Shown here: positions 9,343-17,375 of the stretch, piece by piece
Position numbering within the stretch: the first letter of the stretch is position 1
Layout of the letters: each line of letters opens with the position of its first letter
The notes under the pieces: model-generated
What the model saw: the letters and a program-made list of their open reading frames with translations, nothing else
Databases searched by the model: none
What the model was told of the DNA's origin: nothing
Translations under genes and position numbers: made by a program
NCBI GenBank assembly: GCA_038148895.1
Contig: JBBVGQ010000002.1
Source: Tamlana sp038148895
Lineage (GTDB): Bacteria; Bacteroidota; Bacteroidia; Flavobacteriales; Flavobacteriaceae
Length of the DNA: 64,000 bases
Strand: one strand, 5' to 3'

Positions 9343-9918
9343 ATGAATAGTAATTTCAACTTTTTAAATTCCATTGGAGAAGTTTCTGAAGAACTTTTTA
9401 AAGAACTCCAAAACATCAGTGATTTTAAAAGAATTCCCTCAAATTCACAAATAGTTAAATTACACGAAGTACCCACTAAAGTATACCTCATTGTTTCTGG
9501 TGTTGTTCGGTGTTATATATGCACGGAATCAGGCAAGGAGTTCAACAAAAGTTTTTATATGCCTACTTCTTTTATGGGGTCGTTAACGGCTTTGGTGAAA
9601 AGAGCACCTTCGGCCTTTGTTTTTGAATCTATTACCGATGTTGAAGCGTTTGAGGTAGATTACTATAGACTCATGGAATTGCACAAAAGAAGCAATGCTC
9701 TAAAATCCTTGTATAGTAGAATTTTAGAAAAGGTTTATATGGAATATGAAAAGCGCTTGGTAGATTTGATTTCTCTGGATGCTACGGGGCGCTATTTAGA
9801 ATTGAGGAAGCAAAATCCTGAGATTGATGATTTGATTTCGCAGTATCATATTGCTTCTTATCTTGGCATTACACCTGTGCAATTAAGTAGGATACGAAAA
9901 AAATTAGGAGTTCATTAA
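9343..9918 (+). CDS. Crp/Fnr-family transcriptional regulator
   Basis: A 191-aa regulator with an N-terminal cyclic-nucleotide-binding-like beta barrel (about residues 15-120; segment YLIVSGVVRCYI) and a C-terminal winged helix (HIASYLGITPVQLSRIRKKLG). The barrel lacks the full RxS phosphate-binding signature of true cAMP receptors and has no four-Cys Fe-S signature, so it probably senses something else. Flavobacterial regulators of this size often act locally. The promoter at 9276-9305 is clear. No obvious target operon is adjacent; the peroxiredoxin operon lies downstream and convergent. Confidence 0.85.
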   Translation: MNSNFNFLNSIGEVSEELFKELQNISDFKRIPSNSQIVKLHEVPTKVYLIVSGVVRCYICTESGKEFNKSFYMPTSFMGSLTALVKRAPSAFVFESITDVEAFEVDYYRLMELHKRSNALKSLYSRILEKVYMEYEKRLVDLISLDATGRYLELRKQNPEIDDLISQYHIASYLGITPVQLSRIRKKLGVH

Positions 9919-9950
9919 CATTTGTTATTTAATTATAATAAGCTAAACTA

Positions 9951-10050
9951 TATCTTTGACTTGATTTCCTTTAACACACTAAACACGTAGAAGGATTGAT
10001 AGCTAACCAACCAAGAAAACAGATGAAAGTATTTTTCATCTGTTTTTTTT
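9951..10050 (+). ncRNA. candidate small RNA ending in a terminator
   Basis: Downstream of the Crp/Fnr gene, an exact -7 box TATCTTTG (9951-9958) is followed, with no ORF, by a hairpin (stem from 10020-10028 with 10034-10042, extended by aaaa/tttt) and eight or more T up to 10050. A transcript would start near 9964 and be about 85 nt. The only upstream TTTG (9921-9924) is 26 nt away, longer than usual. The hairpin could instead simply end the crp transcript. The 10-nt segment 10011-10020 can also pair with 10056-10065, an alternative fold. Confidence 0.35.
10016..10050 (+). terminator. intrinsic terminator
   Basis: A stem of 9-13 bp (core 10020-10028 with 10034-10042, loop gtatt) is followed by a T tract at 10043-10050. 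It lies between the convergent Crp/Fnr and peroxiredoxin operons and ends the plus-strand transcript. Confidence 0.85.
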
Positions 10051-10111
10051 TATTGGTTTTCTTGGCCTTAAATGCCATCAGGTTTTTTCTGATTGCTTTG
10101 GAGCTAGGCTA

Positions 10112-10369
10112 TTAACTGTCAATAGAGCCTAAAACCCGTGACATAAAGCTATTCAAAGCTTCCTTTTTTGGTGTACCATCTTTGGTCATTTTATTGACCT
10201 CTAATGCACCGTACATATTTGAAATCAGTTCGCCAATAATATCCAATTCTTCATCTTTTAGCGATGGTATTTCTGTAATAGCTTCTAAGGTTTCAATAGT
10301 TTCAATTAAGAAATCTTCATCATTATCTTCAATGAATTGGGTTAAGTGTTTAATTACTGGTAATTTCAT
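10112..10369 (-). CDS. small conserved protein (DUF6952-like)
   Basis: An 85-aa acidic, helical protein with no Cys and no membrane segment. It is the last gene of the peroxiredoxin-thioredoxin operon and its start overlaps the thioredoxin 3' end by 20 bp. Flavobacterial thioredoxin genes are often followed by such a small protein, which I recall as DUF6952. The coupling suggests a role with the thioredoxin or peroxiredoxin, but no mechanism is visible. Confidence 0.7.
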   Translation of the reverse strand: MKLPVIKHLTQFIEDNDEDFLIETIETLEAITEIPSLKDEELDIIGELISNMYGALEVNKMTKDGTPKKEALNSFMSRVLGSIDS

Positions 10370-10664
10370 CTACTAATTCCTTTAAAACGTCAAACTTGTT
10401 GGTCTGAACTTGGTTAACAAATGCACCATTTTTAAATGTTGCAAAGGTTGGCAAATTATCTACTGTAGCCAATTTTCTTGAGTTTGGAAATTTTTCAGCA
10501 TCAGCCACAACAAAGGAAATGCCTTCATTTTCAGAAGCTAGTTTTTTGAACTTGGGTTTCATTATCCTGCAATTTCCACACCATGTGGCAGAATATTGTA
10601 CCACAACATTACTGTTGTTGGCAATGATTTCTTCCAAGCTATCTTGTTCTAATTCTTGAACCAT
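10350..10664 (-). CDS. thioredoxin-family protein
   Basis: A 104-aa thioredoxin with a WCGNC active site (Cys29 and Cys32) in place of the classical WCGPC, and the cis-proline segment LPTFATF. I chose the ATG at 10664, since the upstream in-frame start at 10820 would lie inside the peroxiredoxin gene and adds 52 residues unlike thioredoxin. It probably reduces the peroxiredoxin encoded just upstream. The CGNC motif should shift the redox potential compared with CGPC. Confidence 0.9.
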   Translation of the reverse strand: MVQELEQDSLEEIIANNSNVVVQYSATWCGNCRIMKPKFKKLASENEGISFVVADAEKFPNSRKLATVDNLPTFATFKNGAFVNQVQTNKFDVLKELVDEITSN

Positions 10665-10738
10665 ATTTTTGATTTTTGGGATACTGAACACAGCAAATAA
10701 TTTAAGAATATTCTCTGCATTCAGAATATAATTTATAA

Positions 10739-11377
10739 TTAGTGAGTAGCCAAATAAGCGGCAGTTTCCTTGGCATTGGCGTTCATCGCATCTTTGCCTT
10801 CTTCCCAGTTGGCTGGACAAACTTCACCTTTTTCTTGAACATGTGTTAAAGCGTCAACCAATCGAAGGTACTCGTTTACGTTTCTCCCCAAGGGCATGTT
10901 ATTAATGCTTTCGTGTTGTACAATGCCTTTTTCGTCAATAATATAGGTAGCTCTGTACGTTACGTTATCTCCCTCTAATAATACGGTACCCGTTGCCTCA
11001 TCAAAAGATTCATTTGTGATGTCTAAAATGCCAAGAATTTTAGAAAGGTTTCTGTTGCTATCCGCAAGAATTGGGTAGGTTACACCTTCAATGCCTCCAT
11101 TTTGTTTTGAGGTGCTTAGCCATGCAAAATGCACTTCTGGAGTATCACAAGAAGCGCCAATTACAACAGTATTACGTCTTTCAAATTCTGGTAAAGCCGC
11201 TTGAAATGCGTGTAATTCGGTTGGACAAACAAAAGTGAAATCTTTTGGATACCAAAACAATACCACTTTTTTCTTGTTATCTATTGCTGTTTCTAGAACG
11301 TTTATTTTAAAGGTGTCACCCATTTCGTTCATTGCGTCAACATTTAAATCTGGAAATTTTTTTCCTACTAATGCCAT
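10739..11377 (-). CDS. peroxiredoxin (AhpC/TSA family, 2-Cys)
   Basis: A 212-aa thiol peroxidase that reduces hydrogen peroxide and organic peroxides in the cytoplasm. The peroxidatic Cys51 sits in FVCPTE and the resolving Cys in GEVCPANW. Length and motifs match AhpC-type proteins. The first gene of a three-gene operon (peroxiredoxin, thioredoxin with 74 bp spacing, DUF6952-like). A TAGTTTTG -7 box lies on the minus strand at 11429-11422, with no good -33 match at normal distance, which may reflect activation by a regulator. Confidence 0.95.
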   Translation of the reverse strand: MALVGKKFPDLNVDAMNEMGDTFKINVLETAIDNKKKVVLFWYPKDFTFVCPTELHAFQAALPEFERRNTVVIGASCDTPEVHFAWLSTSKQNGGIEGVTYPILADSNRNLSKILGILDITNESFDEATGTVLLEGDNVTYRATYIIDEKGIVQHESINNMPLGRNVNEYLRLVDALTHVQEKGEVCPANWEEGKDAMNANAKETAAYLATH

Positions 11378-11421
11378 ATAATTCTGTTTTTAAAGTTTGA
11401 TTATTAAATTAATTCTGAGAC

Positions 11422-11429
11422 AAAACTAT
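11422..11429 (-). promoter_or_regulatory. -7 promoter element of the peroxiredoxin operon
   Basis: Read on the minus strand the sequence is TAGTTTTG, a full TAnnTTTG match 45 nt upstream of the start. No TTG occurs 17-23 nt further upstream; the nearest is about 30 nt away. Confidence 0.4.
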
Positions 11430-11646
11430 GACTATAAAAAACCTAGGAAAATAGAACGCAATTATAAAATCTTATGAAGCAATAGCGTTTAAATATCGGT
11501 TGAAAAAACTATGCTTTATTTTATGAATTGCTCAAAATATTGTGTCGGAAATTATCGACTTCACAACATTGTAAAGCAAATGGCAATAATCTTGTTTAAG
11601 AGATTTTATTTTTCATTGATTAAAAGCAGCGAATTTCAATCAAGCG

Positions 11647-11673
11647 TTGAGATCAAAGAGTTGTGTACATTTG
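11647..11673 (+). promoter_or_regulatory. promoter of the membrane hydrolase gene
   Basis: TTG at 11647-11649 and TACATTTG at 11666-11673 with 16 nt between them; the ATG follows at 11696. The rest of the 318-bp gap between the peroxiredoxin operon and this gene (11378-11695) holds only this promoter and the -7 element of the other strand. Confidence 0.55.
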
Positions 11674-11695
11674 TATTTCAAATTTTTATTCGTAA

Positions 11696-12724
11696 ATGGA
11701 TTCATTAACACAGATAGTTTTGGGTGCTGCCTGCGGTGAAGTGGCTTTGGGAAAAAAGATTGGCAATAAAGCTCTGCTTTTTGGCGCCATTGGTGGAACC
11801 ATCCCTGATTTGGATGTTTTTGTTGGAAGATGGTTGTTTCAAAACGAAATAGATTCTATGGCGTTCCATAGAGGGTTTATGCATTCGTTGGTATTTGCGG
11901 TTTTGGCGGCCTTTGTTTTGGGATATTTGGTTTATTGGCTATACAATACCCGGAAACGAAAGGGAAGCACATCTAGGAAAGATTGGATTTGGCTGTTCTT
12001 TTTGTCCATTTTCACCCATCCACTTTTAGATAGCTTTACACCTTACGGCACACAATTGTTTCTGCCTTTTTCCAATTACCGTGTTGCCATTAATAATATT
12101 GCTGTTGTAGACCCTATTTACACTTTGCCTTTTTTGTTGTGTTTGGTAGTTGTTATGTTTTTTAGACGAACAAGTGCAAAGCGAAAATTTTGGAATAAAA
12201 TGGGGATTGCCATAAGTTCGATTTACATGCTTTTAACCTTGGTTAATAAGGTTTATGTGAATCATGTTTTTAAAAAATCTTTGGAAGAAAATAAGATTTC
12301 CTTTAGTCGATTCCAGACCCAGCCATCCATTTTCAACAATATATTATGGTATGGCATAGCCGAAGGAGAAGATGCCTATCATGTTGCTTTTTACTCGTTA
12401 TTGGATAAAAGCAATCAATTTTCAGATTGGCAGCAATTACCAAAAAATCATGAACTCGTACCGATGGAAAACAAGGATATAAAAACTTTGTCCTGGTTCA
12501 GCAATGGGTATTACAATATTATTCCTTTGGATACAGTTGGTCAATTTCGGTACAACGATTTGCGATATCCGTTGCTTAATGCTGAGGACCCTAATTCTTC
12601 GATATTTAGTTTTACCATCTACAAAGATGAAGACCGCTGGAATATCCTTCCATTTGAAGGAAAACCACCATCTAGTGAAGATTTGTCAGTCTTTTGGCGA
12701 CGAATAAAAGGAAAACAAGATTAA
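11696..12724 (+). CDS. membrane-bound metal-dependent hydrolase (YdjM/DUF457 type)
   Basis: A 342-aa inner-membrane protein of the LexA-induced YdjM-like family. The N-terminus carries the typical metal-site motifs: MDSLTQ, GGTIPDLD, HRGFMHS and THPLLDSFTPYGT. Several transmembrane segments lie between residues 65 and 190, and a soluble tail of about 130 residues follows. The reaction catalysed by this family is not known to me. The 3' end overlaps the convergent PLP-enzyme gene by 4 bp (shared TTAA). Confidence 0.85.
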   Translation: MDSLTQIVLGAACGEVALGKKIGNKALLFGAIGGTIPDLDVFVGRWLFQNEIDSMAFHRGFMHSLVFAVLAAFVLGYLVYWLYNTRKRKGSTSRKDWIWLFFLSIFTHPLLDSFTPYGTQLFLPFSNYRVAINNIAVVDPIYTLPFLLCLVVVMFFRRTSAKRKFWNKMGIAISSIYMLLTLVNKVYVNHVFKKSLEENKISFSRFQTQPSIFNNILWYGIAEGEDAYHVAFYSLLDKSNQFSDWQQLPKNHELVPMENKDIKTLSWFSNGYYNIIPLDTVGQFRYNDLRYPLLNAEDPNSSIFSFTIYKDEDRWNILPFEGKPPSSEDLSVFWRRIKGKQD

Positions 12725-13935
12725 GCCATTACTTTTTCGAAAATGTTTAGCTCAACCATGCATTCATGCATCATTTGGTAAGTACGTTCAATATCTGCGT
12801 CCAATCCAATAGAAAAACGAATCAGTCCATCGCTTAAACCCATTTCCTTTTGCTCTTCTTCTGGGATTTCAGAAGAGGTAGATGTTCCTGGAGCGCTGAA
12901 CAGAGTTTTGTAAAACCCAAGGCTAACGGCCAAATAACCCAGATTTCTGTTTTGCATGAGTTCCATGAGTTCATTAGCCTTTTCCAAAGAGCCAACATCA
13001 ATGGTTAGCATGCCACCAAAGCCGTATTCGGGGTTCATCATTTTTTTGAACAGATTGTGCGAAGGATGTGATTTTAACCCGGGGTAAACCGTTTTCAAAC
13101 CATCGGCTTCAAACTTTTCAGCCAAAAACAGGGCATTTTTACTGTGCTGCTGCATTCTAACATGCAAGGTTCTCAGGTTTTTTAAAATGGATGCCGCTCT
13201 CAAGCTGTCCATTGTTGAGCCTAAAAGCATTGAAGCACCATCATTTACATTGCGTAACTCGTCAATAAAATCTTGGCTGCCACAAACCACACCGCCAACC
13301 GTGTCGCTAGAGCCATTTATGAATTTTGTTAGACTATGGATAACAATATCAGCCCCTAACACAGCTGGTGATATAGATAATGGTGAAAACGTGTTATCAA
13401 CTACCAATTTTAATTGATGTTTTTTGGCAATCTTGGCCAAAGCTTTAATATCGGCAACTTCCAAAAGGGGATTGCTAACGGATTCACAATACAAAATTTT
13501 GGTCTTTTTTGTAATGGCGGCTTCAACTCGTTTTAAATCTGTGATATCGACAAACGTTGTTTTAATGTTGAAACGGGGCGTGAAATTCTTAAAGAAGGCA
13601 TAAGTACCACCATAAATGGTTCGGCTAGAAATAATATGGTCGTTCGCACCGCACAATTGCAATATTACAGCTGTAATGGCACCCATACCAGAGGCTGAAA
13701 CATTAGCTGTTTCGGTGCTTTCCATGGCCGCTAAGGCTTGTCCCAAATATAGGTTGGAAGGTGAGGAGTGACGGGAGTACAGGTAGCACCCGTCTGCATT
13801 GCCTTCAAAAGTGTCGAACATGGTTTTAGCAGACAAAAATGTGTATGTTGAAGAGTCTGAAATAGAAGGATTAACACCTCCAAATTCGCCAAAATATTGT
13901 AAATCTTGAATGTTGTTTGCAGGTTTAAAGGGCAT
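12721..13935 (-). CDS. Cys/Met-metabolism PLP-dependent enzyme
   Basis: A 404-aa trans-sulfuration enzyme of the cystathionine gamma-lyase / methionine gamma-lyase family. The cofactor lysine is Lys204 (HSLTKF), Asp180 binds the pyridine nitrogen, and YSR (53-55) is the inter-subunit phosphate motif. The segment IYGGTYA has Gly where methionine gamma-lyases carry their typical active-site Cys, so a lyase or synthase acting on cystathionine or homocysteine is as likely. It is divergent from an Lrp/AsnC regulator gene with two Lrp-like boxes between them, so amino-acid-responsive control is probable. Confidence 0.9.
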   Translation of the reverse strand: MPFKPANNIQDLQYFGEFGGVNPSISDSSTYTFLSAKTMFDTFEGNADGCYLYSRHSSPSNLYLGQALAAMESTETANVSASGMGAITAVILQLCGANDHIISSRTIYGGTYAFFKNFTPRFNIKTTFVDITDLKRVEAAITKKTKILYCESVSNPLLEVADIKALAKIAKKHQLKLVVDNTFSPLSISPAVLGADIVIHSLTKFINGSSDTVGGVVCGSQDFIDELRNVNDGASMLLGSTMDSLRAASILKNLRTLHVRMQQHSKNALFLAEKFEADGLKTVYPGLKSHPSHNLFKKMMNPEYGFGGMLTIDVGSLEKANELMELMQNRNLGYLAVSLGFYKTLFSAPGTSTSSEIPEEEQKEMGLSDGLIRFSIGLDADIERTYQMMHECMVELNIFEKVMA

Positions 13936-14005
13936 AATTGTTTTATTTTAAGTTTTAGTAAATTTAATCACTTATAGAATTATTTGCAATCATTATTAAA
14001 AATTG

Positions 14006-14020
14006 TAGAATATAAAACTA
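14006..14020. promoter_or_regulatory. Lrp-like box 1
   Basis: The 15-mer at 14006-14020 fits the E. coli Lrp consensus YAGHAWATTWTDCTR at 13 of 15 positions by my reading. It sits between the divergent PLP-enzyme and Lrp-family genes. Confidence 0.45.
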
Positions 14021-14036
14021 TATAAAATAATAAATT

Positions 14037-14051
14037 AAGAATATTTTTCTA
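14037..14051. promoter_or_regulatory. Lrp-like box 2
   Basis: The 15-mer at 14037-14051 fits the same consensus at 14 of 15 positions. Its centre is 31 bp from that of box 1, close to three helical turns, so both would face the same side of the DNA. Confidence 0.5.
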
Positions 14052-14094
14052 TATTTATAAAAATAAACAGTTTGGCAATGAAAATTTTTCATCT

Positions 14095-14553
14095 ATGATA
14101 TTTGATGCAACAGATAAAAAGTTACTAGATTATTTACAATCAGATAGTAAGCAAACGAACAAAGAATTGGCCAATAAATTGGACCTTTCTGTTACAGCGG
14201 TTTATGAAAGGATTAAAAAGCTTGAAAAGGAAGGCTATATTGATGGCTATACCGTTTTGTTGAACAAGGAAAAAATCGATAAAAACTTCATGGTTTTTTG
14301 CCATGTGAAACTATTGCAACACAGCCAAGAATATGTAGTTAGTTTTGAGAAAGAAGTAAAAAGCTTAAAGGAAGTGCTTGAATGTTATCATATTAGTGGC
14401 GATTACGATTACCTATTGAAAGTATTGGTTAAAGATATGGCTGCTTTTAGGGAATTTATGGTAAAAAAATTGACCACAATCAATCATATCGGGAGTACCC
14501 ACAGCATGTTTGTAATCAATGCTGTTAAAAATACCACTGTTATTGATTTTTAA
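14095..14553 (+). CDS. Lrp/AsnC-family transcriptional regulator
   Basis: A 152-aa regulator. The N-terminal winged helix (about residues 5-60; LDLSVTAVYERIKKLEKEG) is followed by an RAM/AsnC effector domain (about 65-145; HISGDYDYLLKV). It forms dimers or octamers and responds to amino acids in this family. It is divergent from the PLP-enzyme gene and the shared region contains two Lrp-like boxes, so it probably controls that gene and itself. The CPBP gene begins directly after its stop codon, so the two may be co-transcribed. Confidence 0.93.
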   Translation: MIFDATDKKLLDYLQSDSKQTNKELANKLDLSVTAVYERIKKLEKEGYIDGYTVLLNKEKIDKNFMVFCHVKLLQHSQEYVVSFEKEVKSLKEVLECYHISGDYDYLLKVLVKDMAAFREFMVKKLTTINHIGSTHSMFVINAVKNTTVIDF

Positions 14554-15180
14554 ATGCAGTCAAACGGTTTTAAAATATTAGAGTTTCTGGTTGCCTTTAT
14601 TTTAGTTCCGGTTAGCTTCGTTTTTGATTATCCACATTATTTGAAATTAGCTGTTGGGTTTTTAGGGTTTCTTTATGTTTTATTTGTTTTGCTGAAAGTT
14701 GAAAACGAGAAATTTGAAATTTCAAAAGCCATTGATTGGCCAGGATTTTGGAAAGAAACATGTTCAAAATTAATTTTAGTTGGAGTTGTTACGACATTAT
14801 TTGTTTGGCTAACACATCCAAATGCTCTTTTTTCTGTCCTAGTTCACAAGCCTTTCTTATGGTTTTTGTTGCTATTTGTTTACAGCATCTTTTCAGTTTA
14901 TCCTCAAGAATTGATTTACAGAACATTTTTCTTTAGACGGTACAGTCATTTTTTTAAAAACGAAAAGGTATTGGTTTTTATAAATGCCATAATGTTTTCT
15001 TTAGGACATCTGTTTTTTTGGAATGTTTTAGTGATTGTTTTAACATTTTTAGGGGGAGTGCTTTTCGCCTTTACGTTCTATAGAACAAAATCAACGCTTT
15101 TAGTATCAATTGAGCACACTTTATATGGATGTTGGTTGTTTACGGTTGGGATGGGTGCTATGTTGGGATTTCCAACATGA
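14554..15180 (+). CDS. CPBP/Abi-family intramembrane protease-like protein
   Basis: A 208-aa protein with about six hydrophobic segments. The CPBP motifs can be placed: motif 1 as Q118-E119-x3-R123, motif 2 with His152 (FSLGH) and motif 3 with His188 (IEHTLYG). Motif 1 normally has two adjacent Glu (EExxxR); here the first is Gln, which may reduce or alter proteolysis. The start ATG abuts the Lrp stop codon with no gap. The substrate is unknown; family members process prenylated or bacteriocin-like peptides. Confidence 0.8.
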   Translation: MQSNGFKILEFLVAFILVPVSFVFDYPHYLKLAVGFLGFLYVLFVLLKVENEKFEISKAIDWPGFWKETCSKLILVGVVTTLFVWLTHPNALFSVLVHKPFLWFLLLFVYSIFSVYPQELIYRTFFFRRYSHFFKNEKVLVFINAIMFSLGHLFFWNVLVIVLTFLGGVLFAFTFYRTKSTLLVSIEHTLYGCWLFTVGMGAMLGFPT

Positions 15181-15256
15181 TGTTTATATAAATCGTACAG
15201 TATGAAATCTTTTTATTATTTTAGACCAGCTATTATTAACCACTAAACTAACCAAC

Positions 15257-15769
15257 ATGAAAAAACTCAGTTACATTATTTTAGGATTTATTATCGGAGC
15301 AGTTTTGACCTATTATTTTTGTCCAAGAAATTGCGAATTGCCACCTCTTGAAACCAAAATTGTTAAACCCAAAGGAGTTATATCTGTCGCTGAGGCTAAA
15401 TCACTAAATGATAATTGGACAAGATATAGAAAGGCTGCGGTTGATTCGGCTGCACAAAAGCAAGGCAGGGATAAAGACGATCGTTCAGTTTATTGGGACT
15501 TAAAAGATGTTGAAGATTATTTGGGCTACGCAAAGCATTATTCAGATAGCATAGGGTATGACATGACTGGAATAAGGGTTTATCTTGGAGTTTATGGTCA
15601 AAATGCTGGACAGAGTAAAAAAGATTTAACCACTATGTTTATAGTGCCTACAGGCAAGAAAAACAATTCAACAGCCAATAGCTTAAACTTTAACTTAGTG
15701 CAAGGCAATGGCAATATTCCAACACCACCACTAAACCAGGGAACAGGTGGAGAAAATGGTTATGATTAA
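15257..15769 (+). CDS. hypothetical protein with N-terminal membrane anchor
   Basis: A 170-aa protein. A hydrophobic segment at residues 5-20 could be a signal anchor, and two Cys follow at 22 and 26. The remaining 140 residues are soluble, ending in a Gly/Asn/Pro-rich tail. I do not recognise the family. The gene is 9 bp upstream of the 7TM protein, and then the histidine kinase follows, so all three may form one sensory operon. Confidence 0.7.
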   Translation: MKKLSYIILGFIIGAVLTYYFCPRNCELPPLETKIVKPKGVISVAEAKSLNDNWTRYRKAAVDSAAQKQGRDKDDRSVYWDLKDVEDYLGYAKHYSDSIGYDMTGIRVYLGVYGQNAGQSKKDLTTMFIVPTGKKNNSTANSLNFNLVQGNGNIPTPPLNQGTGGENGYD

Positions 15770-15778
15770 TAGTCTTCT

Positions 15779-16501
15779 GTGATAGAGTTTCTTTTAAAGC
15801 ATTATTCATTTTCAACCTACACGTTAGAGTTTTTAGCTGCTATAACGGGTCTTTTGTGTTATAAAAAATATAGAAACTCTGTTGCAAAATATTTTATATG
15901 GTTTCTGTTGCTTGTTGCCATTTCAGACACACTATGTTTCTATACATTTTTCGTAAACCCTAATAGGGCGCTGTACTTTTTAATTGGCACCAAGGTTGAA
16001 AAAAATCACTGGTGGTCTACGTTGTATTGGGATGTTGGGGCAATTGTATTCCTTTGTTTTTTTTATTATAAAATTTTAAAAACTGTCTTATTCCAAAACA
16101 TTGTAAAAGTAGCGGGTTACTCATTTCTGTTTTTCTCTGCGCTATATATTGGGTTAAATTGGGAGCAATTCTTTTTTCAATTTTTTGAAGTTTTTGATTT
16201 GTTGGGAGCTGCAATTGTTTTTATGTGTTCTATGTTTTATTTTATGGAAATTTTAACCAGTGATAAAATCTTGGTATTCTATAAATCAATATATTTTTAT
16301 ATTACTGTCACAATTTTTATTTGGTGGTTGATTATTACACCATTAACATTTTACGATGTATATAATACCTACGAAGTTGGCAAACCGCCTAACGATTTAA
16401 ACTTTCGTAAATTGCGAAGATTGGTATATTTATCGGCCAACATCTTTATGTATTTAACTTATACTTTTTCCTTTTTATGGTGCAGACCAGAGAACGATTA
16501 G
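15779..16501 (+). CDS. 7TM membrane protein next to a histidine kinase
   Basis: A 240-aa protein starting with GTG, with about seven hydrophobic segments spread over the whole length and short loops. Tyr, Phe and Trp are frequent. No family motif is recognised. Its 3' end overlaps the histidine kinase frame by 25 bp. The arrangement suggests that this protein is the membrane sensor part of the kinase, encoded separately. Confidence 0.7.
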   Translation: MIEFLLKHYSFSTYTLEFLAAITGLLCYKKYRNSVAKYFIWFLLLVAISDTLCFYTFFVNPNRALYFLIGTKVEKNHWWSTLYWDVGAIVFLCFFYYKILKTVLFQNIVKVAGYSFLFFSALYIGLNWEQFFFQFFEVFDLLGAAIVFMCSMFYFMEILTSDKILVFYKSIYFYITVTIFIWWLIITPLTFYDVYNTYEVGKPPNDLNFRKLRRLVYLSANIFMYLTYTFSFLWCRPEND

Positions 16502-17283
16502 CCAGCACGGCTTCAGAGCGTTATTTGTTGATTTATATGATTGCCGTTTTGGTGATTGTAACAGCTTTGGTGGTCATTTTTTTTATTGTCTTTTTAAAGC
16601 GAAAGAACAAATTACTACAAGAAAAAATGGAGCAACAAAGGGCATTCGAAGCAGAAATTGCTCTCGCACAAACCGAAACCCAAGAACAAACCTTAAAAAA
16701 TATTGGTTGGGAGTTGCATGATAACATAGGGCAATTATTGTCGTTTGCCAACATGCAATTAAGTATTTTAAAAATGCAAATGGCTGAGGATATCAAAGAG
16801 AAATTTAAAGATACCTCAGACGCCTTAAAGGAAGGTTTAGCTGAAGTTAGGGCGCTTTCAAAAACCTTGAACAATGAAGTGGTTTTAAACAATGGTTTTG
16901 AAAAATCAATAACAAATGAGTTGAATCGGCTTAAAAAGATGAAATTTGAATCAGCCGAACTTAAGATTATTGGAGAGAAAGTTGATTTTTCACAAAGGAA
17001 TCATGAAATTATACTTTTTAGGATTCTTCAGGAGTTTTTGTCAAATTCGGTTAAATATTCCGAAGCAAAAAATATTGAGGTCACTTTAGATTACCAACCT
17101 AATTTATTGTTGATTAAGGCAAAAGATGATGGCAAAGGCTTTGATGTTAATGATATAGAAAAAGGTTCGGGACTTATTAACATGAAAAGCAGGTCATCAT
17201 TGATCAATGCTGAATTGGACTTAACTTCACAACCCAATGAAGGTGTAATGCTATTGCTTAGATATCCTTTGTTCAATTCATAA
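16477..17283 (+). CDS. sensor histidine kinase (HisKA_3 type)
   Basis: A 268-aa kinase. One transmembrane segment lies at residues 18-40, then a coiled-coil linker. The HisKA_3 phosphoacceptor His81 is in ELHDNIGQ. The HATPase domain has an N-box (FLSNSVKYSE), a G1 box (DDGKGFD) and a G2 box (GSGLINM). Kinases of this kind signal to NarL/LuxR-type response regulators, but none is encoded next to it: the following gene is a thioesterase. The ATG lies within the 7TM gene; a later start is possible but would cut the membrane segment. Confidence 0.88.
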   Translation: MVQTRERLASTASERYLLIYMIAVLVIVTALVVIFFIVFLKRKNKLLQEKMEQQRAFEAEIALAQTETQEQTLKNIGWELHDNIGQLLSFANMQLSILKMQMAEDIKEKFKDTSDALKEGLAEVRALSKTLNNEVVLNNGFEKSITNELNRLKKMKFESAELKIIGEKVDFSQRNHEIILFRILQEFLSNSVKYSEAKNIEVTLDYQPNLLLIKAKDDGKGFDVNDIEKGSGLINMKSRSSLINAELDLTSQPNEGVMLLLRYPLFNS

Positions 17284-17324
17284 TTTCAATAAAACATAAA
17301 ACCATTTTCTTTTGGGTTTTTAAG

Positions 17325-17352
17325 TTGGTTTTATTTGCGTTTTGTAATTTTA
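17325..17352 (+). promoter_or_regulatory. probable promoter of the menaquinone cluster
   Basis: TTG at 17325-17327 and TAATTTTA at 17345-17352 (one base off TAnnTTTG) with 17 nt between them. The ATG of the first gene is at 17376. Confidence 0.4.
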
Positions 17353-17375
17353 CACACTTTTAATTTACAAAGCTC

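Noticed and set aside
10350..10820. A 156-aa version of the thioredoxin
   Set aside because: The extra N-terminal residues lie inside the peroxiredoxin gene in another frame and do not resemble a signal or a domain; the ATG at 10664 gives a standard thioredoxin.
11511..11708. A 65-aa frame upstream of the membrane hydrolase
   Set aside because: It overlaps the promoter at 11647-11673 and the start of the real gene in another frame.
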